A stretch of 64,000 nucleotides of DNA from Hymenobacter lapidarius (GCF_001816145.1 NZ_MDZB01000074.1:1-64000), one strand, 5' to 3'; shown: positions 16,767-26,260, counted from the first letter of the stretch. Notes: a model not told the origin generated them from the letters alone. Translations and numbers: made by a program.

Positions 16767-17420
16767 TTAATACAGGAACAGAAAGACGGCAAACAACACG
16801 ACCCACAGCACATCCACAAAGTGCCAGTATGTGCCCACCAGCCGCAGCTGCCGGGCTTGGTAGGGGTTGCGAATGAAAACCAGGGTGCGCACGGCGTCGC
16901 GGTTGGCGTGAATAACGCGGAGCATCATAGCGAGCAGAAACAGCATTCCCCCGAGCAAGTGAGCCACGTGCAGGGCCGAAATCAGGTAGATGAACTGGCC
17001 ACTGCTGTTGCTGGTCTCGCCCTGAAAGAGCACGCCGTTGGCCATGAGTTCGCGCCAGCCCAGCACCTGCAATCCCGCGAATACGGAGCCCAAAATGAGC
17101 GTGCCGCCCAGGCAGCGGGCCAGCGTGGGTAGGTCGTCTTGGGCATAGAGGCGCCGGGCCTGCCCGATGGTGAAGCTACTTATAACTAGCGCAATGGTGC
17201 TGATGGAAAAGTAGCGGGGCAGGGAATGCAGCCCCGTCGGGGCACCGCTGCGCAGCCGCGCGCTCACATACGCCACCAGCAGCATGGCAAACATGACGGT
17301 GATGCCGAGCAGGGCCAGGTAAAGGGCCATTACCAACGGCGGCAGGCGTTCGATGCGGCCAAAGGCAGAAGGCTGCCGCGGGGCACCCACCTGGTTGCGG
17401 GATTCGTGTTCGGATTTCAT
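16767..17420 (-). CDS. Cytochrome c oxidase subunit III family protein
   Basis: This 217-residue inner-membrane protein has about five transmembrane helices and the subunit III signatures HVAHLLGGMLFL near residue 150 and GTYWHFVDVLWVVLFAVF at the C-terminus. It has five helices rather than seven, as in the short bacterial and quinol-oxidase forms. Subunit III stabilises the catalytic subunit of haem-copper oxidases. No other oxidase subunit is adjacent, so this copy may serve a complex encoded elsewhere. It is transcribed toward the CHU_C-type gene. Confidence 0.9.
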   Translation of the reverse strand: MKSEHESRNQVGAPRQPSAFGRIERLPPLVMALYLALLGITVMFAMLLVAYVSARLRSGAPTGLHSLPRYFSISTIALVISSFTIGQARRLYAQDDLPTLARCLGGTLILGSVFAGLQVLGWRELMANGVLFQGETSNSSGQFIYLISALHVAHLLGGMLFLLAMMLRVIHANRDAVRTLVFIRNPYQARQLRLVGTYWHFVDVLWVVLFAVFLFLY

Positions 17421-17500
17421 CGGGCGGAAAGAACTATTCCTCCCAAACTACTAGCAGTCAAATTAGTTGCAGCCGCGAGCAATTTTGCCGGACAAAACCT

Positions 17501-18083
17501 TTACTTGAAAAATGAGCCGATTTTACCCAACACGGCATTGAGCGTGATTTTGGGCGTGCGCTGCACCCCAAAGGTCACGTAGGTTTTGCCGCCCACCCGC
17601 AAATCGAGCACCCAGCCCAGCTGCCGCGCCAAATCGTTGATTTGCTGCATGGGGTCCGGGCCCTCCGATTTCGCCCTTTTGGGCGCACCAGGGGGCGTGG
17701 GTGGGCCCGTCGTGAGCAGGTCAAGCACCTGTTGGCTGGGGATGTTGAGGATGAGGTAGGTGCCGGCAGCGGCAAGCTGCAGGGCGTGGCCGTTCCAGGT
17801 GATGACGAGCTGGGCCTCTATCTCCAGGGAACTAGGCACCGGGCTGGGCAGCGCTGGCGGGCAGTTGGGGCGTGGCCGGGGCGGCAGCAGGCTGGTCGCC
17901 ACGGGTGCGGATGCGCAGCGAGCCGTTCAGCTTCCAGGTAGCGGCGGGGGCGGTGGGGTTTTGCGGATTGGGCACTTGCAGCTCCATTTGCTCGAATGCG
18001 CAGCTTAGTTCCACCCCGCCCGAAAGCTTACCGAGCAGGGAGGCGGCCGCATCGGCCCAGTTAGTAGACGAAGAATCAGGCAT
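17501..18083 (-). pseudogene. Hypothetical cytosolic protein with an apparent frameshift
   Basis: The frame from ATG 18083 (MPDSSSTNWADAAASLLGKL...) contains AFEQMELQVPNPQNPT and TWKLNGSLRIRTRGDQP, then stops at 17832. A second frame offset by one base takes over with SSLEIEAQLVITWNGHALQL, YLILNIPSQQVLDLLTTG and ends GVQRTPKITLNAVLGKIGSF. Removing one base near 17855-17875 gives a continuous 193-residue protein. It has no signal peptide or membrane helix and is beta-rich. The family is not recognised. The gene lies 80 bp upstream of cytochrome oxidase subunit III on the same strand. Confidence 0.55.
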
Positions 18084-18271
18084 GGTTGCTGTTAGGGAAT
18101 GAAAGTTAAAAGCGGCCGTAAGGCTGTGGTAGCCGCTGCCGCATGAGGTGGCCGCAAAGTACGACCTTGGGCTTGCTTAACGCAACGGAAAGCCCGGGGT
18201 TGCCGAATTGTGGTGGTAAGGCCCCTCCCCGACTTCGGTTAAGTTGTCCTTATTTCGTTAAAATTTACTGT

Positions 18272-19087
18272 ATGTCCCTCTTTCGAACCTGGCCCTTGTG
18301 CGCCACCGCCTGCTCGCTTCTACTTTACACTCCCAGCTGGGGCCAGGAGGCTTCCCTGGCCAAGTCCCGCGCCCCACACGCTAAAAGTGCTTCGCAGCCC
18401 ATCAGCGAGAAAGCTGCCACCTGCACCACCGCATTTAACATGCGCCCCGGCCAAAACCTGGAGTACCAGCTTCTGGACGGCAAAGGCAAGGCGCTGGGCA
18501 CGTGGCGCTACCGCGTGGTCAAAGTCGGCATCAGCTCGGTGACCAGCAAGAAGGGCAAGGCTACGGCCATTGCCAGTGTGCAGGTAAAAAGTGGCCTTTA
18601 CGATACCGGCAACAACGTGCTTGCCCAGCAGGACCTCACCTTCTTCTGCCGCAACGACACCACCTTCACCGACGGACTAAGCATCATCAACTACGATGCC
18701 CTCGAGTCTTTTAACAACCGGCGCCTCAACTACCAAGCCACGCCCATTGCCTGGCCCAACCAGCCCGCCACGGGCAGCAAGCTGCCCAACGGCGGCGTGC
18801 TGGTGCAGGTGAGCAGCCCGTCGGTAGCCATTGCCAAGGTGGAAACCACCCAGCGCCAGCGCAAGGTGAGTGGCGAGCGGGTGTCGGTTAGGGTGCCGGC
18901 CGGCACGTTCAGCTGCTACCCCGTAGAGAGCCAGCGCGAAGTATCGACCGCCGCCCGCGCCGACCTGGTGCTCAAAAACACTGGTCGCCAGGTTGATTAC
19001 TACGACCCTGCCGTGGGCATCGTTAAAACCGAGCAGTACGACAACCGCGGTAAGCTAGTGCAAACCCGGTTGTTGTCGAAGCACTAG
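18272..19087 (+). CDS. Secreted DUF3108/TapB-like protein
   Basis: The 271-residue product has a signal peptide (LCATACSLLLYTPSWGQ). It then opens with FNMRPGQNLEYQLLDGKGKA, a layout resembling the DUF3108 / TapB-like proteins of Bacteroidota, which form a beta-structure in the periplasm or outer membrane. Later segments such as VSVRVPAGTFSCYPVESQ and VGIVKTEQYDNRGKL fit that family. The function is unknown. ATG 18272 is preferred over the upstream opening because the signal peptide begins there. It is divergent from the frameshifted gene at 17501-18083. Confidence 0.65.
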   Translation: MSLFRTWPLCATACSLLLYTPSWGQEASLAKSRAPHAKSASQPISEKAATCTTAFNMRPGQNLEYQLLDGKGKALGTWRYRVVKVGISSVTSKKGKATAIASVQVKSGLYDTGNNVLAQQDLTFFCRNDTTFTDGLSIINYDALESFNNRRLNYQATPIAWPNQPATGSKLPNGGVLVQVSSPSVAIAKVETTQRQRKVSGERVSVRVPAGTFSCYPVESQREVSTAARADLVLKNTGRQVDYYDPAVGIVKTEQYDNRGKLVQTRLLSKH

Positions 19088-19112
19088 CAGCTTCTTGGCA
19101 TTGCCTTCTCAG

Positions 19113-19225
19113 AATGTCATGCCGAACGGAGCCGAGGCATCTTGCGTGCCTTCACTGATGCTTAAGATTAGTTTACTACCCCACGCGAGATGCTACAGTT
19201 GCGCGGCCGCCAGATGAGCATGACG
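19113..19225. repeat. Interspersed palindrome (GTCATGCCGA...GAGGCATCT family)
   Basis: AATGTCATGC at the left is inverted as GCATGACGTT at the right. CCGAACGGAGCCGAGGCATC strongly resembles the element at 49794. It lies between convergent genes. Confidence 0.65.
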
Positions 19226-19253
19226 TTATGACTTTCCTTGTTCGCTGCTTTGC

Positions 19254-20639
19254 TCAGATTATGGCCCAGCCGGTCTCCCCTTGCCGGCCGCGCAGCAGGC
19301 TGTAGCCATTGGCCTGGCCCAGCACCACCACCGCACTCTGCGCCGGCAGGGCCGCGCCCGCGGGCGCGTTGCGGGCCGGCAGCGTGAGCAGCTCGGTGGT
19401 GCCGGCCAGTACCAGCCGGCGGAGCGGTGTGCCAGCAGCGGGTACTACGGCCTGGGCCACCACGTACCCAATTTGGCCATCGGGGGTTTGTACGCGCAGG
19501 TCCGTGCCCTGCTGCCCTACCACCAGCAGCGGCAATTGCGTGGGAAGCCGGGCAACGGCGCGGGGCTTTGCCGGTTTGTCCTGGCCGGTGGCCTGGCGGA
19601 GAGTGGCGGCAGTACGCAGGCGAACAAACTCCCCCCGGCGGTCCGGGCCAGTTGGGGCGACCGTGACCGCCGCCGGCCGGCGCACAAACGGAAACGGGTC
19701 CACGGCACCCTGCCCGCTGCGGTAGATGCCAAAATGCAGGTGCGGCACCGTAGAACGGGCGTTGCCCGTGTTGCCCACCAGGCCCAGCGTGTCGCCGGCC
19801 CGCACGCGCTGGCCGGCTGACACCAGCTGCTTGTCGAGGTGCGCGTAGTAAATGTGGTTGCCGGCTTCGGCATCGGCCAGCCACACCACGCGGCCGCCAA
19901 TGGGGGTTTCGCCGGTGCGGGAAATCAGGCCATCGGCGGCGGCCACTACGGGCGTGCCCCGCGCGGCAAAAATGTCGATGCCCTCGTGCTGGCGGGCCCC
20001 GGCGTCGCGCGCGGCTCCCCAGAAGCTCCCCACCGCGGCATCGGTCCGGCCCAGCACCGGAAATACGCCCAAACTGGGTTCGCGGGCCACGCGCAGGGTG
20101 TAGCGCCCGGTAGCCAGCAGCTCGGGCTGCACGCGCAGCAGGTGCTGCCCGTCGGCCTCGGCGCGGTAGCGAAAGTCCAGCACCAGGGTGTCGGCGCTGG
20201 CCAGGGGCGCGGGGGCACGGCCGGGCACCACCTCGTAGGCATCGAGAAAGACGCGGGCGGCGGCCCCGGTGCCCAGCGTGAGGCTCACGTGCACCTGTTC
20301 ACCGGCGCGCACCGCGTAGCGGTAGCTGGCGGCACTGGGCTTATCGGCCCGGAAATACCCGGTTTCGGCAAAAGGCAGGGGCACCACCAGCGAATCGCGG
20401 AAGGCCTGCTCCGACGCGGCCAGCCAGGCCCGGCCAGCTGCGCGGCGGTCAAGGCCGGCTTGCCGGAGCTGGCGCGCGTAGGCTTCGTGGGGAGTTGACT
20501 TTTGAAACAACGCCTGCAGGGTTTGCTGCTTGCCACAGCCGGCAAGCACGAGCACAGCCGCCAGCAGCACGGGCAAAAAAACACCTTTCAGCTGCCGGGT
20601 TTTCGGCTGCTGCTTCACTTCATCCTTACTATAATGCAT
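19254..20639 (-). CDS. M23 family metallopeptidase lipoprotein
   Basis: This 461-residue lipoprotein has a signal with lipobox VLAGC, so it is anchored by acylated Cys. Residues about 40-210 form a beta-rich region. The LytM/M23 endopeptidase domain is at about 215-330, with metal and catalytic residues in RQHEGIDIFAARGTPV and VPHLHFGIY, plus YYAHLDKQ and GLVGNTGNA. Two SH3-like repeats (about 355-460: LRQATGQ..., LPTQLPLLVVGQQGTDLRVQ) make up the tail. It should cut peptide cross-links in peptidoglycan or act as an activator. The start is the ATG immediately upstream of the lipoprotein signal. It is divergent from the HMG-CoA lyase gene. Confidence 0.9.
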   Translation of the reverse strand: MHYSKDEVKQQPKTRQLKGVFLPVLLAAVLVLAGCGKQQTLQALFQKSTPHEAYARQLRQAGLDRRAAGRAWLAASEQAFRDSLVVPLPFAETGYFRADKPSAASYRYAVRAGEQVHVSLTLGTGAAARVFLDAYEVVPGRAPAPLASADTLVLDFRYRAEADGQHLLRVQPELLATGRYTLRVAREPSLGVFPVLGRTDAAVGSFWGAARDAGARQHEGIDIFAARGTPVVAAADGLISRTGETPIGGRVVWLADAEAGNHIYYAHLDKQLVSAGQRVRAGDTLGLVGNTGNARSTVPHLHFGIYRSGQGAVDPFPFVRRPAAVTVAPTGPDRRGEFVRLRTAATLRQATGQDKPAKPRAVARLPTQLPLLVVGQQGTDLRVQTPDGQIGYVVAQAVVPAAGTPLRRLVLAGTTELLTLPARNAPAGAALPAQSAVVVLGQANGYSLLRGRQGETGWAII

Positions 20640-20736
20640 GTCGGTGGAACACCGGTTGGGCCCGTGAAGTTCGGCCCTGGGTGCAGCAACGGCCCGCGGC
20701 AGCCGGGCGCCGCTTGCCCCGGTGGGGGCCGATGGA

Positions 20737-20770
20737 TTTGGTTTCCGCGTGGCCGGGGCTGCTACCTTTA
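20737..20770 (+). promoter_or_regulatory. Promoter of the HMG-CoA lyase gene
   Basis: TTTG (20737-20740) and TACCTTTA (20763-20770) are separated by 22 bp, resembling the Bacteroidota -33/-7 pair. This placement supports ATG 20800 as start. Confidence 0.5.
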
Positions 20771-20799
20771 TGGCCCGTCCCACCACTTGCCTCCCCGCC

Positions 20800-21645
20800 A
20801 TGAAGCTGATTGAATGCCCCCGCGATGCCATGCAGGGCCTGCCGGATTTTATACCCACTGCCACCAAAATTGACTACCTCAACGCCCTGCTGCGCGTGGG
20901 CTTCGACACGCTTGACTTCGGCTCGTTCGTTTCGCCCAAAGCCATTCCGCAGCTGCGCGACACGGCCGAGGTGCTGGCCGGCCTGGATTTGAGCGCCACC
21001 CAAACCAAGCTGCTGGCCATTGTGGCCAACCTGCGGGGCGCCGAGGCGGCGGTAAACCACTCTGAAATCAGCTACCTGGGGTTTCCTCTCTCTGTATCCG
21101 AAACGTTCCAGCGCCGCAACACCAACCAGAGCACGCCCGAGGCCCTGACCGACGTGGCCGCCATGCACGAGCTGTGCGAGCGCAACGGCAAAGTGCTGGT
21201 TGCCTACCTCTCCATGGGCTTCGGCAACCCCTACGGCGATGCCTGGAGCCCCGAAATTGTGACCGGCTTCACCCAGCAGCTGGCAGCTATGGGCGTTCGG
21301 GTGGTGGCACTGTCCGATACCATTGGCGCCAGCACGGCGGCCACCATCACGCCGTTGTTTTCGGCGCTGATTCCGGCGTTTCCTGGCGTTGAGTTTGGCG
21401 CGCATCTGCACACCACGCCCACCACCTGGCACGAGAAAGTGGCCGCTGCCTACCAGGCCGGCTGCCGGCGTTTCGACGGGGCCCTGGGCGGCTACGGCGG
21501 CTGCCCCATGGCCGCTGATGAGCTGACCGGCAACATGGCCACCGAAAATCTGCTCGATTTCGCGGCGGGAGCCCGCGTAGAACTGGGCCTGAACCTGGAG
21601 GCCCTCGGAGAAGCCAGCGCGCTGAACCATGCCATCTTCCGGTAG
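20800..21645 (+). CDS. mvaB: Hydroxymethylglutaryl-CoA lyase
   Basis: This 281-residue TIM-barrel enzyme cleaves HMG-CoA to acetyl-CoA and acetoacetate, the last step of leucine degradation. Visible family features are ECPRDAMQGLPDFIPTATKI at the N-terminus (the usual E.GPRDG.Q motif, varied), FGSFVSPKAIPQL, the metal-ligand stretch FGAHLHTTP and the catalytic Cys motif GGYGGCPMAADELTGNMATE near 235-250. The length is slightly below the 290-300 typical of the family. The start is the ATG just downstream of the promoter. No other leucine-pathway gene is nearby. Confidence 0.9.
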   Translation: MKLIECPRDAMQGLPDFIPTATKIDYLNALLRVGFDTLDFGSFVSPKAIPQLRDTAEVLAGLDLSATQTKLLAIVANLRGAEAAVNHSEISYLGFPLSVSETFQRRNTNQSTPEALTDVAAMHELCERNGKVLVAYLSMGFGNPYGDAWSPEIVTGFTQQLAAMGVRVVALSDTIGASTAATITPLFSALIPAFPGVEFGAHLHTTPTTWHEKVAAAYQAGCRRFDGALGGYGGCPMAADELTGNMATENLLDFAAGARVELGLNLEALGEASALNHAIFR

Positions 21646-21938
21646 GAGTTGCACTTAGAAGATACAAGGGGGCACGCTTTATCTAACTGGACTTGCGCAT
21701 TGCTTCTGACTTTCTTTCCCGTAGAGGTCGCGGAGGTGAAAACGCAGAGGGTCGCAGTGTGAACCCTGCGGGGAAGGTTTCTTCAACTACCGTGCGTAAG
21801 CCCTGCCACAGTATCAATTCGGGATTGAAGTCCTCCGGAGACCTGCATTAACTGACTACGAAAACCCGAATATTTGGGCGTTAATTGAAAATTATTCTGA
21901 TTAGCCAACCCCAAAAACGCCGCCAGTACCCACCTCTC

Positions 21939-22691
21939 ATGTCACCCATCGTCGATATTTTCATTCCCTGCTTCGTTGACCAGCTTTACCCGGCCACCGC
22001 TATGAATATGGTGAAGGTGCTGGAGCGGGTGGGCATGCAGGTGAACTACAACCCCAGCCAAACCTGCTGCGGCCAGCCGGCCTACAATGCCGGCTACCAC
22101 CCGCAAAGCCGGGCCGTAGCCGAGAAATTCCTGCAGGACTTTGAGGCTCCCGCGGTGCAGGTGAGCACCCGCCCGCGCTACATCGTGAGTCCTTCGGCGT
22201 CCTGCGTGGGCATGGTGCGCAACAGCTACTCCGAGCTTTTTGCCGGTACGCCGCAAGCCCGCACCTGCCAGGCGGTGCAAGGCCGCACGTACGAGCTGAC
22301 CGAGTTTCTGGTGGACGTGCTGGGCATCACGGCCATTCCGGGCGCTACGCTGGCCGGCAAATACACCTACCACGATTCCTGCGCGGCACTTCGCGAATGC
22401 GGCATCCGGGCCGCGCCGCGCCAGCTGCTTGATGGCGTAGCGGGCCTGGAACGCATTGAAATGGCCGAAACCACCACCTGCTGCGGCTTTGGCGGCACCT
22501 TCGCCGTAAAGTTTGAAGCCATTTCCGTGGCCATGGCCCAGCAAAAAGTGGAACACGCCCTCGACACCGGGGCGCAGTACCTCATCAGCACCGATGTGAG
22601 CTGCCTGATGCACCTGGAAGCCTACATCAAAAAAGCAAAGCTGCCCCTGCGCTGCCTGCACGTGGCCGATGCCCTGGCCAGCGGCTGGTAG
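21939..22691 (+). CDS. LutA-like (Fe-S)-binding protein with two CCG domains
   Basis: This 250-residue cytosolic protein has two cysteine-rich CCG domains: TCCGQPAYNAGY near 40-51 with a distant ASCVGM, and TTCCGFGGTFAVK near 185-197 with SCLMHLEAYI. That is the arrangement of LutA/YkgE, a subunit of the LutABC L-lactate oxidation complex. The usual neighbours LutB and LutC are absent; a gap of almost 300 bp precedes it. It could pair with unlinked subunits or act in other redox chemistry. ATG 21939 is chosen because the family starts with a short polar segment before DIFIPCF. Confidence 0.88.
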   Translation: MSPIVDIFIPCFVDQLYPATAMNMVKVLERVGMQVNYNPSQTCCGQPAYNAGYHPQSRAVAEKFLQDFEAPAVQVSTRPRYIVSPSASCVGMVRNSYSELFAGTPQARTCQAVQGRTYELTEFLVDVLGITAIPGATLAGKYTYHDSCAALRECGIRAAPRQLLDGVAGLERIEMAETTTCCGFGGTFAVKFEAISVAMAQQKVEHALDTGAQYLISTDVSCLMHLEAYIKKAKLPLRCLHVADALASGW

Positions 22692-22862
22692 CAACGAGGA
22701 GGGCTCCCGCACACGATGCCGCCCTGCTGCTCTGCCCAATCTATTGGCGCTAGGGCTATTAAAGCAGCGAAGTACCTGTACTAAATTAAGCGGGCAATGC
22801 ATTCTGCACAACTGCTTAATAAGCAGCAAAAAAGCTAATAGCTAAGCACTTACCCTTCCTAT

Positions 22863-24167
22863 TTGACACCCTTGTTTGTGCAGTATTATTCATCAGGTCG
22901 CCTTTCTCAGTCCTTGTTGTGGGGAGCTTGCCTGGCGGGGGTACTGGGGCTGCTGGCCGTGCGGATTTTCGTGTCGTTTGCCCCCATTATCGGGGTGCTA
23001 GCCGTGCTCGCAAACCCGAACCTGAAGCGCGATATCGGCAATTATTTTCGCAACAGGGCCGCGCTCTGGCCGGCAGCCACGCTCCTTTTTTTATTGATTA
23101 CAGGGCTGTATACCAGCGACCTGGCCGGGTGGCGGCACGAATTACTGCGGTATCTGCCCTGGGCAACCGTACCGCTGGCGTTTGCCGTGGCCGTGCCGCT
23201 TGCCCCGCGCCAACGCGTAGCGGTGGGTGCCTTTTTTGTTCTCGGCACGGCCCTCTTGGGGCTAGCAACGCTCAGCAAGTACTTTCTGGACCCTGGCAGC
23301 GCAACCGAAGCCGTTCGCATCGGCCAGAACATGGCGCCGGTGACACCCATTTTCCACATCACGTTCGGCGCGATGCTGGCGCTGACTTTTTTTGGGGGCC
23401 TGCTGCTACGGCGCACGGCGCTGGCGCCGCCGTGGCTGCGCCTGCTGTTCCTTGTGGCCGCGGTTGCCGCGGCCGCCACGCTCCACATTCTGGCCTATCG
23501 CACGGGGTTGCTGGTGCTCTACGCGGGTTTGCTGGCGTATGCGCTGCGGCTGCTGCTACAGAAACACATTGCTCTGGGCGTGGCGCTGTCGGTGCTGGTA
23601 GTGGCGGCTCCCTGGGCTGCTTACACTGCATTGCCCACCGTGCGGGAACGGGTCAGCTCCTCCATCTGGGACGTACAGCAATACGCCCTCGGGCACGACA
23701 TCAACGACTATTCGCTGGCCCGCCGCCTTGCGGCTTTCGAAACGGCCGGGGCCATCATTGCGCAGCACTGGCTGGTGGGCGTAGGCCCGGCCGACACGCA
23801 GGCCGCCATGCGGGAGCAGTACAGGTGGCAGGACTTTGGCCTCCGGCCCGTCAATCAGGTGGAAGTTCATAACCAGTACGTGCTGGCCGTGCTGGGCGGC
23901 GGCGTGGTGGGCCTGGGGCTGCTGCTGGCCCTGCTGTTCTGGCCCCTGACGCAGGCGCACCTCCGCCGTAACCCCTACGTGTGCTTTTTCCTGTTGGTTG
24001 AAGCCACCGCCATGCTGGTCGATTCGGTGACGGCCCTGCACATCGGGCGCCACCTGCTCATCTTCGGCTACGCCTTTTTGGTGGTGGCAGCCGAAGCGGC
24101 ACACCAGCAAAAAAAGCGGGCTCTCAACACTCCTCAGGAAGCGTCACCGCTCGTTGAAAAAAGTTGA
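22863..24167 (+). CDS. O-antigen ligase family membrane protein
   Basis: The 434-residue polytopic protein has about 11-12 transmembrane helices. The Wzy_C/O-antigen ligase region is visible as a large periplasmic loop (about residues 250-325) with VGVGPADTQAAMREQY and VEVHNQYVLAVLGGGVVGLG. The His in EVHNQY and the preceding VG-G are the conserved polymerase/ligase positions. It probably joins polysaccharide repeat units or attaches them to a lipid core. No ATG is available near the start: TTG 22863 or GTG 22878 must be used. An 11-bp inverted repeat (24118-24128 and 24163-24173) overlaps the stop codon. Confidence 0.8.
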   Translation: MTPLFVQYYSSGRLSQSLLWGACLAGVLGLLAVRIFVSFAPIIGVLAVLANPNLKRDIGNYFRNRAALWPAATLLFLLITGLYTSDLAGWRHELLRYLPWATVPLAFAVAVPLAPRQRVAVGAFFVLGTALLGLATLSKYFLDPGSATEAVRIGQNMAPVTPIFHITFGAMLALTFFGGLLLRRTALAPPWLRLLFLVAAVAAAATLHILAYRTGLLVLYAGLLAYALRLLLQKHIALGVALSVLVVAAPWAAYTALPTVRERVSSSIWDVQQYALGHDINDYSLARRLAAFETAGAIIAQHWLVGVGPADTQAAMREQYRWQDFGLRPVNQVEVHNQYVLAVLGGGVVGLGLLLALLFWPLTQAHLRRNPYVCFFLLVEATAMLVDSVTALHIGRHLLIFGYAFLVVAAEAAHQQKKRALNTPQEASPLVEKS

Positions 24168-24173
24168 GAGCCC
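24118..24173. repeat. Inverted repeat spanning the stop codon of the ligase-like gene
   Basis: GGGCTCTCAAC at 24118-24128 is perfectly inverted at 24163-24173 with 34 bp between. There is no T run. A smaller ATTATCT/AGATAAT pair follows within 35 bp. Possible attenuator or mRNA 3' end structure. Confidence 0.5.
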
Positions 24174-24292
24174 CTGCAAATTATCTGATTTTCGTCAAAA
24201 GATAATCAATCGATATATGCTTAATAAACAGTTAGTTTTCAGTTAGTTATTTCACTGCTATTAAACTTCTGATTGATTCACAAAAGCACGGA

Positions 24293-25177
24293 TTAGAGCA
24301 GCTTGCGAATCCGCTCTTTCAGGCCTGGGGTGGCCTCCAGCAAGGGAAGTCGAACGGAGGGCCCGCACACGCCCAGGGCTTCCAAGGCGGCCTTCACGCC
24401 TACGGGGTTGGCCTCTTCGTACATGAGCGGGTTGAGGAGCAACAGGTGAAACAGCTCCGCGCGCGAGGCCGCGAAGTCGCCGGCCAGCGCGGCGCGGGTC
24501 ATCTCGGCAAAGCGCCGGGGAAAGGCATTGGCCATGACGGAAATAATGCCTTCGGCCCCGCAGGCCACCAGGGCCGGCGTGAGAATGTCCTCACCGGAAA
24601 GCAGCAGGAAGTCGGCGGGCTTACGGGCCGCGATGGCCAGGCACTGGTCCATGTTGCCGCTGGCTTCTTTGATGCCGATGATGTTGGGGTGCTGCGCCAA
24701 GCGCAGCGTGGTGTCGGCGGTGATGTTGGAGGCCGTGCGGCCGGGCACGTTATACAGGATAACGGGCACCGGGCTGGCATCGGCCAGGCGGTGGTAGTGC
24801 GCCACTAGGCCGGCCTGGGTGGGCTTGTTGTAGGCCGGGCTGGCCGATAGCACGGCCGCGATGCCGCTGAGGTCGGTGCTGCCGAACAGCTCCTCGGCCG
24901 CCACCGTGTCGTTGCTTCCAATGCCGTACACCAGCGGGACGCGCCCGGCCACGTGCTCCTTAGCAACGCGCAGCAGCTCAGCCTTCTCGGCAGCAGTCGT
25001 GGTCGGCGATTCGCCGGTGGTGCCGTTCACCACCAGGTACTCCACGCCCCCGTCGAGGCAGTGGTCGAGCAGGCGGCGCCAGCCGTCGTAATCCACCGAG
25101 AAATCGGAAGAAAACGGCGTGACCAGTGCGACGCCCGTACCGTGAAACGCCGGAAGATGTGAGCCAGAGTTGTTCAT
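24293..25177 (-). CDS. dapA: 4-hydroxy-tetrahydrodipicolinate synthase
   Basis: This 294-residue aldolase condenses pyruvate with aspartate semialdehyde in the lysine and diaminopimelate pathway that feeds peptidoglycan. Class I aldolase features are visible: VVNGTTGESPTT (pyruvate site, near 48-60), VPVILYNVPGRTA with the catalytic Tyr near 137, and the Schiff-base Lys in IIGIKEASGNM near 165. The length is typical. The gene is monocistronic and divergent from the polysaccharide deacetylase gene. Confidence 0.95.
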   Translation of the reverse strand: MNNSGSHLPAFHGTGVALVTPFSSDFSVDYDGWRRLLDHCLDGGVEYLVVNGTTGESPTTTAAEKAELLRVAKEHVAGRVPLVYGIGSNDTVAAEELFGSTDLSGIAAVLSASPAYNKPTQAGLVAHYHRLADASPVPVILYNVPGRTASNITADTTLRLAQHPNIIGIKEASGNMDQCLAIAARKPADFLLLSGEDILTPALVACGAEGIISVMANAFPRRFAEMTRAALAGDFAASRAELFHLLLLNPLMYEEANPVGVKAALEALGVCGPSVRLPLLEATPGLKERIRKLL

Positions 25178-25203
25178 GCAGGAGGTTAGGGGTTAGTTTT
25201 GTG

Positions 25204-25211
25204 TAAAGGTA
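25204..25211 (-). promoter_or_regulatory. -7 element of dapA
   Basis: The minus strand reads TACCTTTA here, 27 bp before the dapA ATG, identical to the element before the HMG-CoA lyase gene. Confidence 0.45.
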
Positions 25212-25307
25212 GGGGCGTGTCGCACGCGCCCGGTTCGCCGCCGTAGGCCTCCACCCCATTTTATAGCTGCCCTTTCCGGCGGACGCGTGCGACGCGGCTC
25301 AGTTCAC

Positions 25308-26222
25308 ATGAAATTTACATCCGCTTCCCTCCTGCTGGGCGCCCTTGCCATGGCCGCCTGTGACTCCAAAACCGCCACTCTAGGCGAATCTGCCACCAGC
25401 AGCGCCACCCTGGAGGCTGCTCCCGCCGCGGCGGGCACTTCGGGCACCCAGGCCACCGCCAGTGCCGAGGCCAACGTCGCGCCAGCGCCTGACCCCCGCA
25501 GCATTCCGGCCGCCAGCTCCGGCAATGCCGCCGCTATCCTAGCCCGGCCGCAAGTGCCCATTCTTTGCTACCACCAAATCCGGGACTGGACCGCGCGCGA
25601 CTCCAAAGGCGCCAAAGACTACATCATACCCGTGGCCCAATTCAAGGCCCAAATGCAAATGCTGGCCGATTCGGGCTACCACACCATCTCGCCCGACCAG
25701 CTTTACGCCTACATGACCACCGGGGCCAAGCTGCCCAGCAAGCCCATCCTGCTCACCTTCGACGACACCGACCTGGACCAGTTCACCGTGGCGCGCCCCA
25801 CCCTCGAAAAGCACGGCTTCAAGGCCATGTACTTCGTGATGACCGTGAGCCTGGGCCGCCCCCGCTACATGACCAAGGCCATGGTAAAGCAGCTCTCCGA
25901 TGAAGGCAACGTCATCGGCTCGCACACCTGGGACCACCACAACGTGAAAAAATACCAGGGTAAGGACTGGGAAATTCAAATCGAGAAGCCCACCAAAACC
26001 CTGGAGGAAATCACGGGCAAGAAAATCACCTACTTCGCCTACCCCTTTGGCCTGTGGAACCCGCAGGCTTTCCCCGAGCTAAAGAGCCGCGGTTTCGTGG
26101 CCGCCTTCTCGCTGGCCGAAAAGCGCGACCAGAACGACCCCATGTTCACCATACGCCGCATCATCGCCAGCGGCTACTGGACGCCCCGCACCCTGCACAA
26201 CAACATCAAGCAGTCGTTCTAA
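25308..26222 (+). CDS. Polysaccharide deacetylase family lipoprotein
   Basis: The 304-residue protein has a lipoprotein signal with lipobox AMAAC, then an Ala/Ser/Thr-rich linker (about 20-80). The NodB-homology carbohydrate esterase 4 domain follows. Metal-binding positions are visible in LLTFDDTD (Asp pair) and SHTWDHHNV (the His-x3-His pair), and the family's later segment in YFAYPFGLWNP. It probably removes acetyl groups from a cell-envelope or extracellular polymer at the outer membrane or periplasm. ATG 25308 is preferred over the upstream frame opening because it directly precedes the signal peptide. Confidence 0.88.
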   Translation: MKFTSASLLLGALAMAACDSKTATLGESATSSATLEAAPAAAGTSGTQATASAEANVAPAPDPRSIPAASSGNAAAILARPQVPILCYHQIRDWTARDSKGAKDYIIPVAQFKAQMQMLADSGYHTISPDQLYAYMTTGAKLPSKPILLTFDDTDLDQFTVARPTLEKHGFKAMYFVMTVSLGRPRYMTKAMVKQLSDEGNVIGSHTWDHHNVKKYQGKDWEIQIEKPTKTLEEITGKKITYFAYPFGLWNPQAFPELKSRGFVAAFSLAEKRDQNDPMFTIRRIIASGYWTPRTLHNNIKQSF

Positions 26223-26260
26223 ATCAGGAACTGTCTGTCATAAAGCCTGTCTCAAAGCCT

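Noticed and set aside
20800..21645. Long minus-strand frame opposite HMG-CoA lyase
   Set aside because: It overlaps the lyase completely and lacks any family feature; the lyase motifs are clear.
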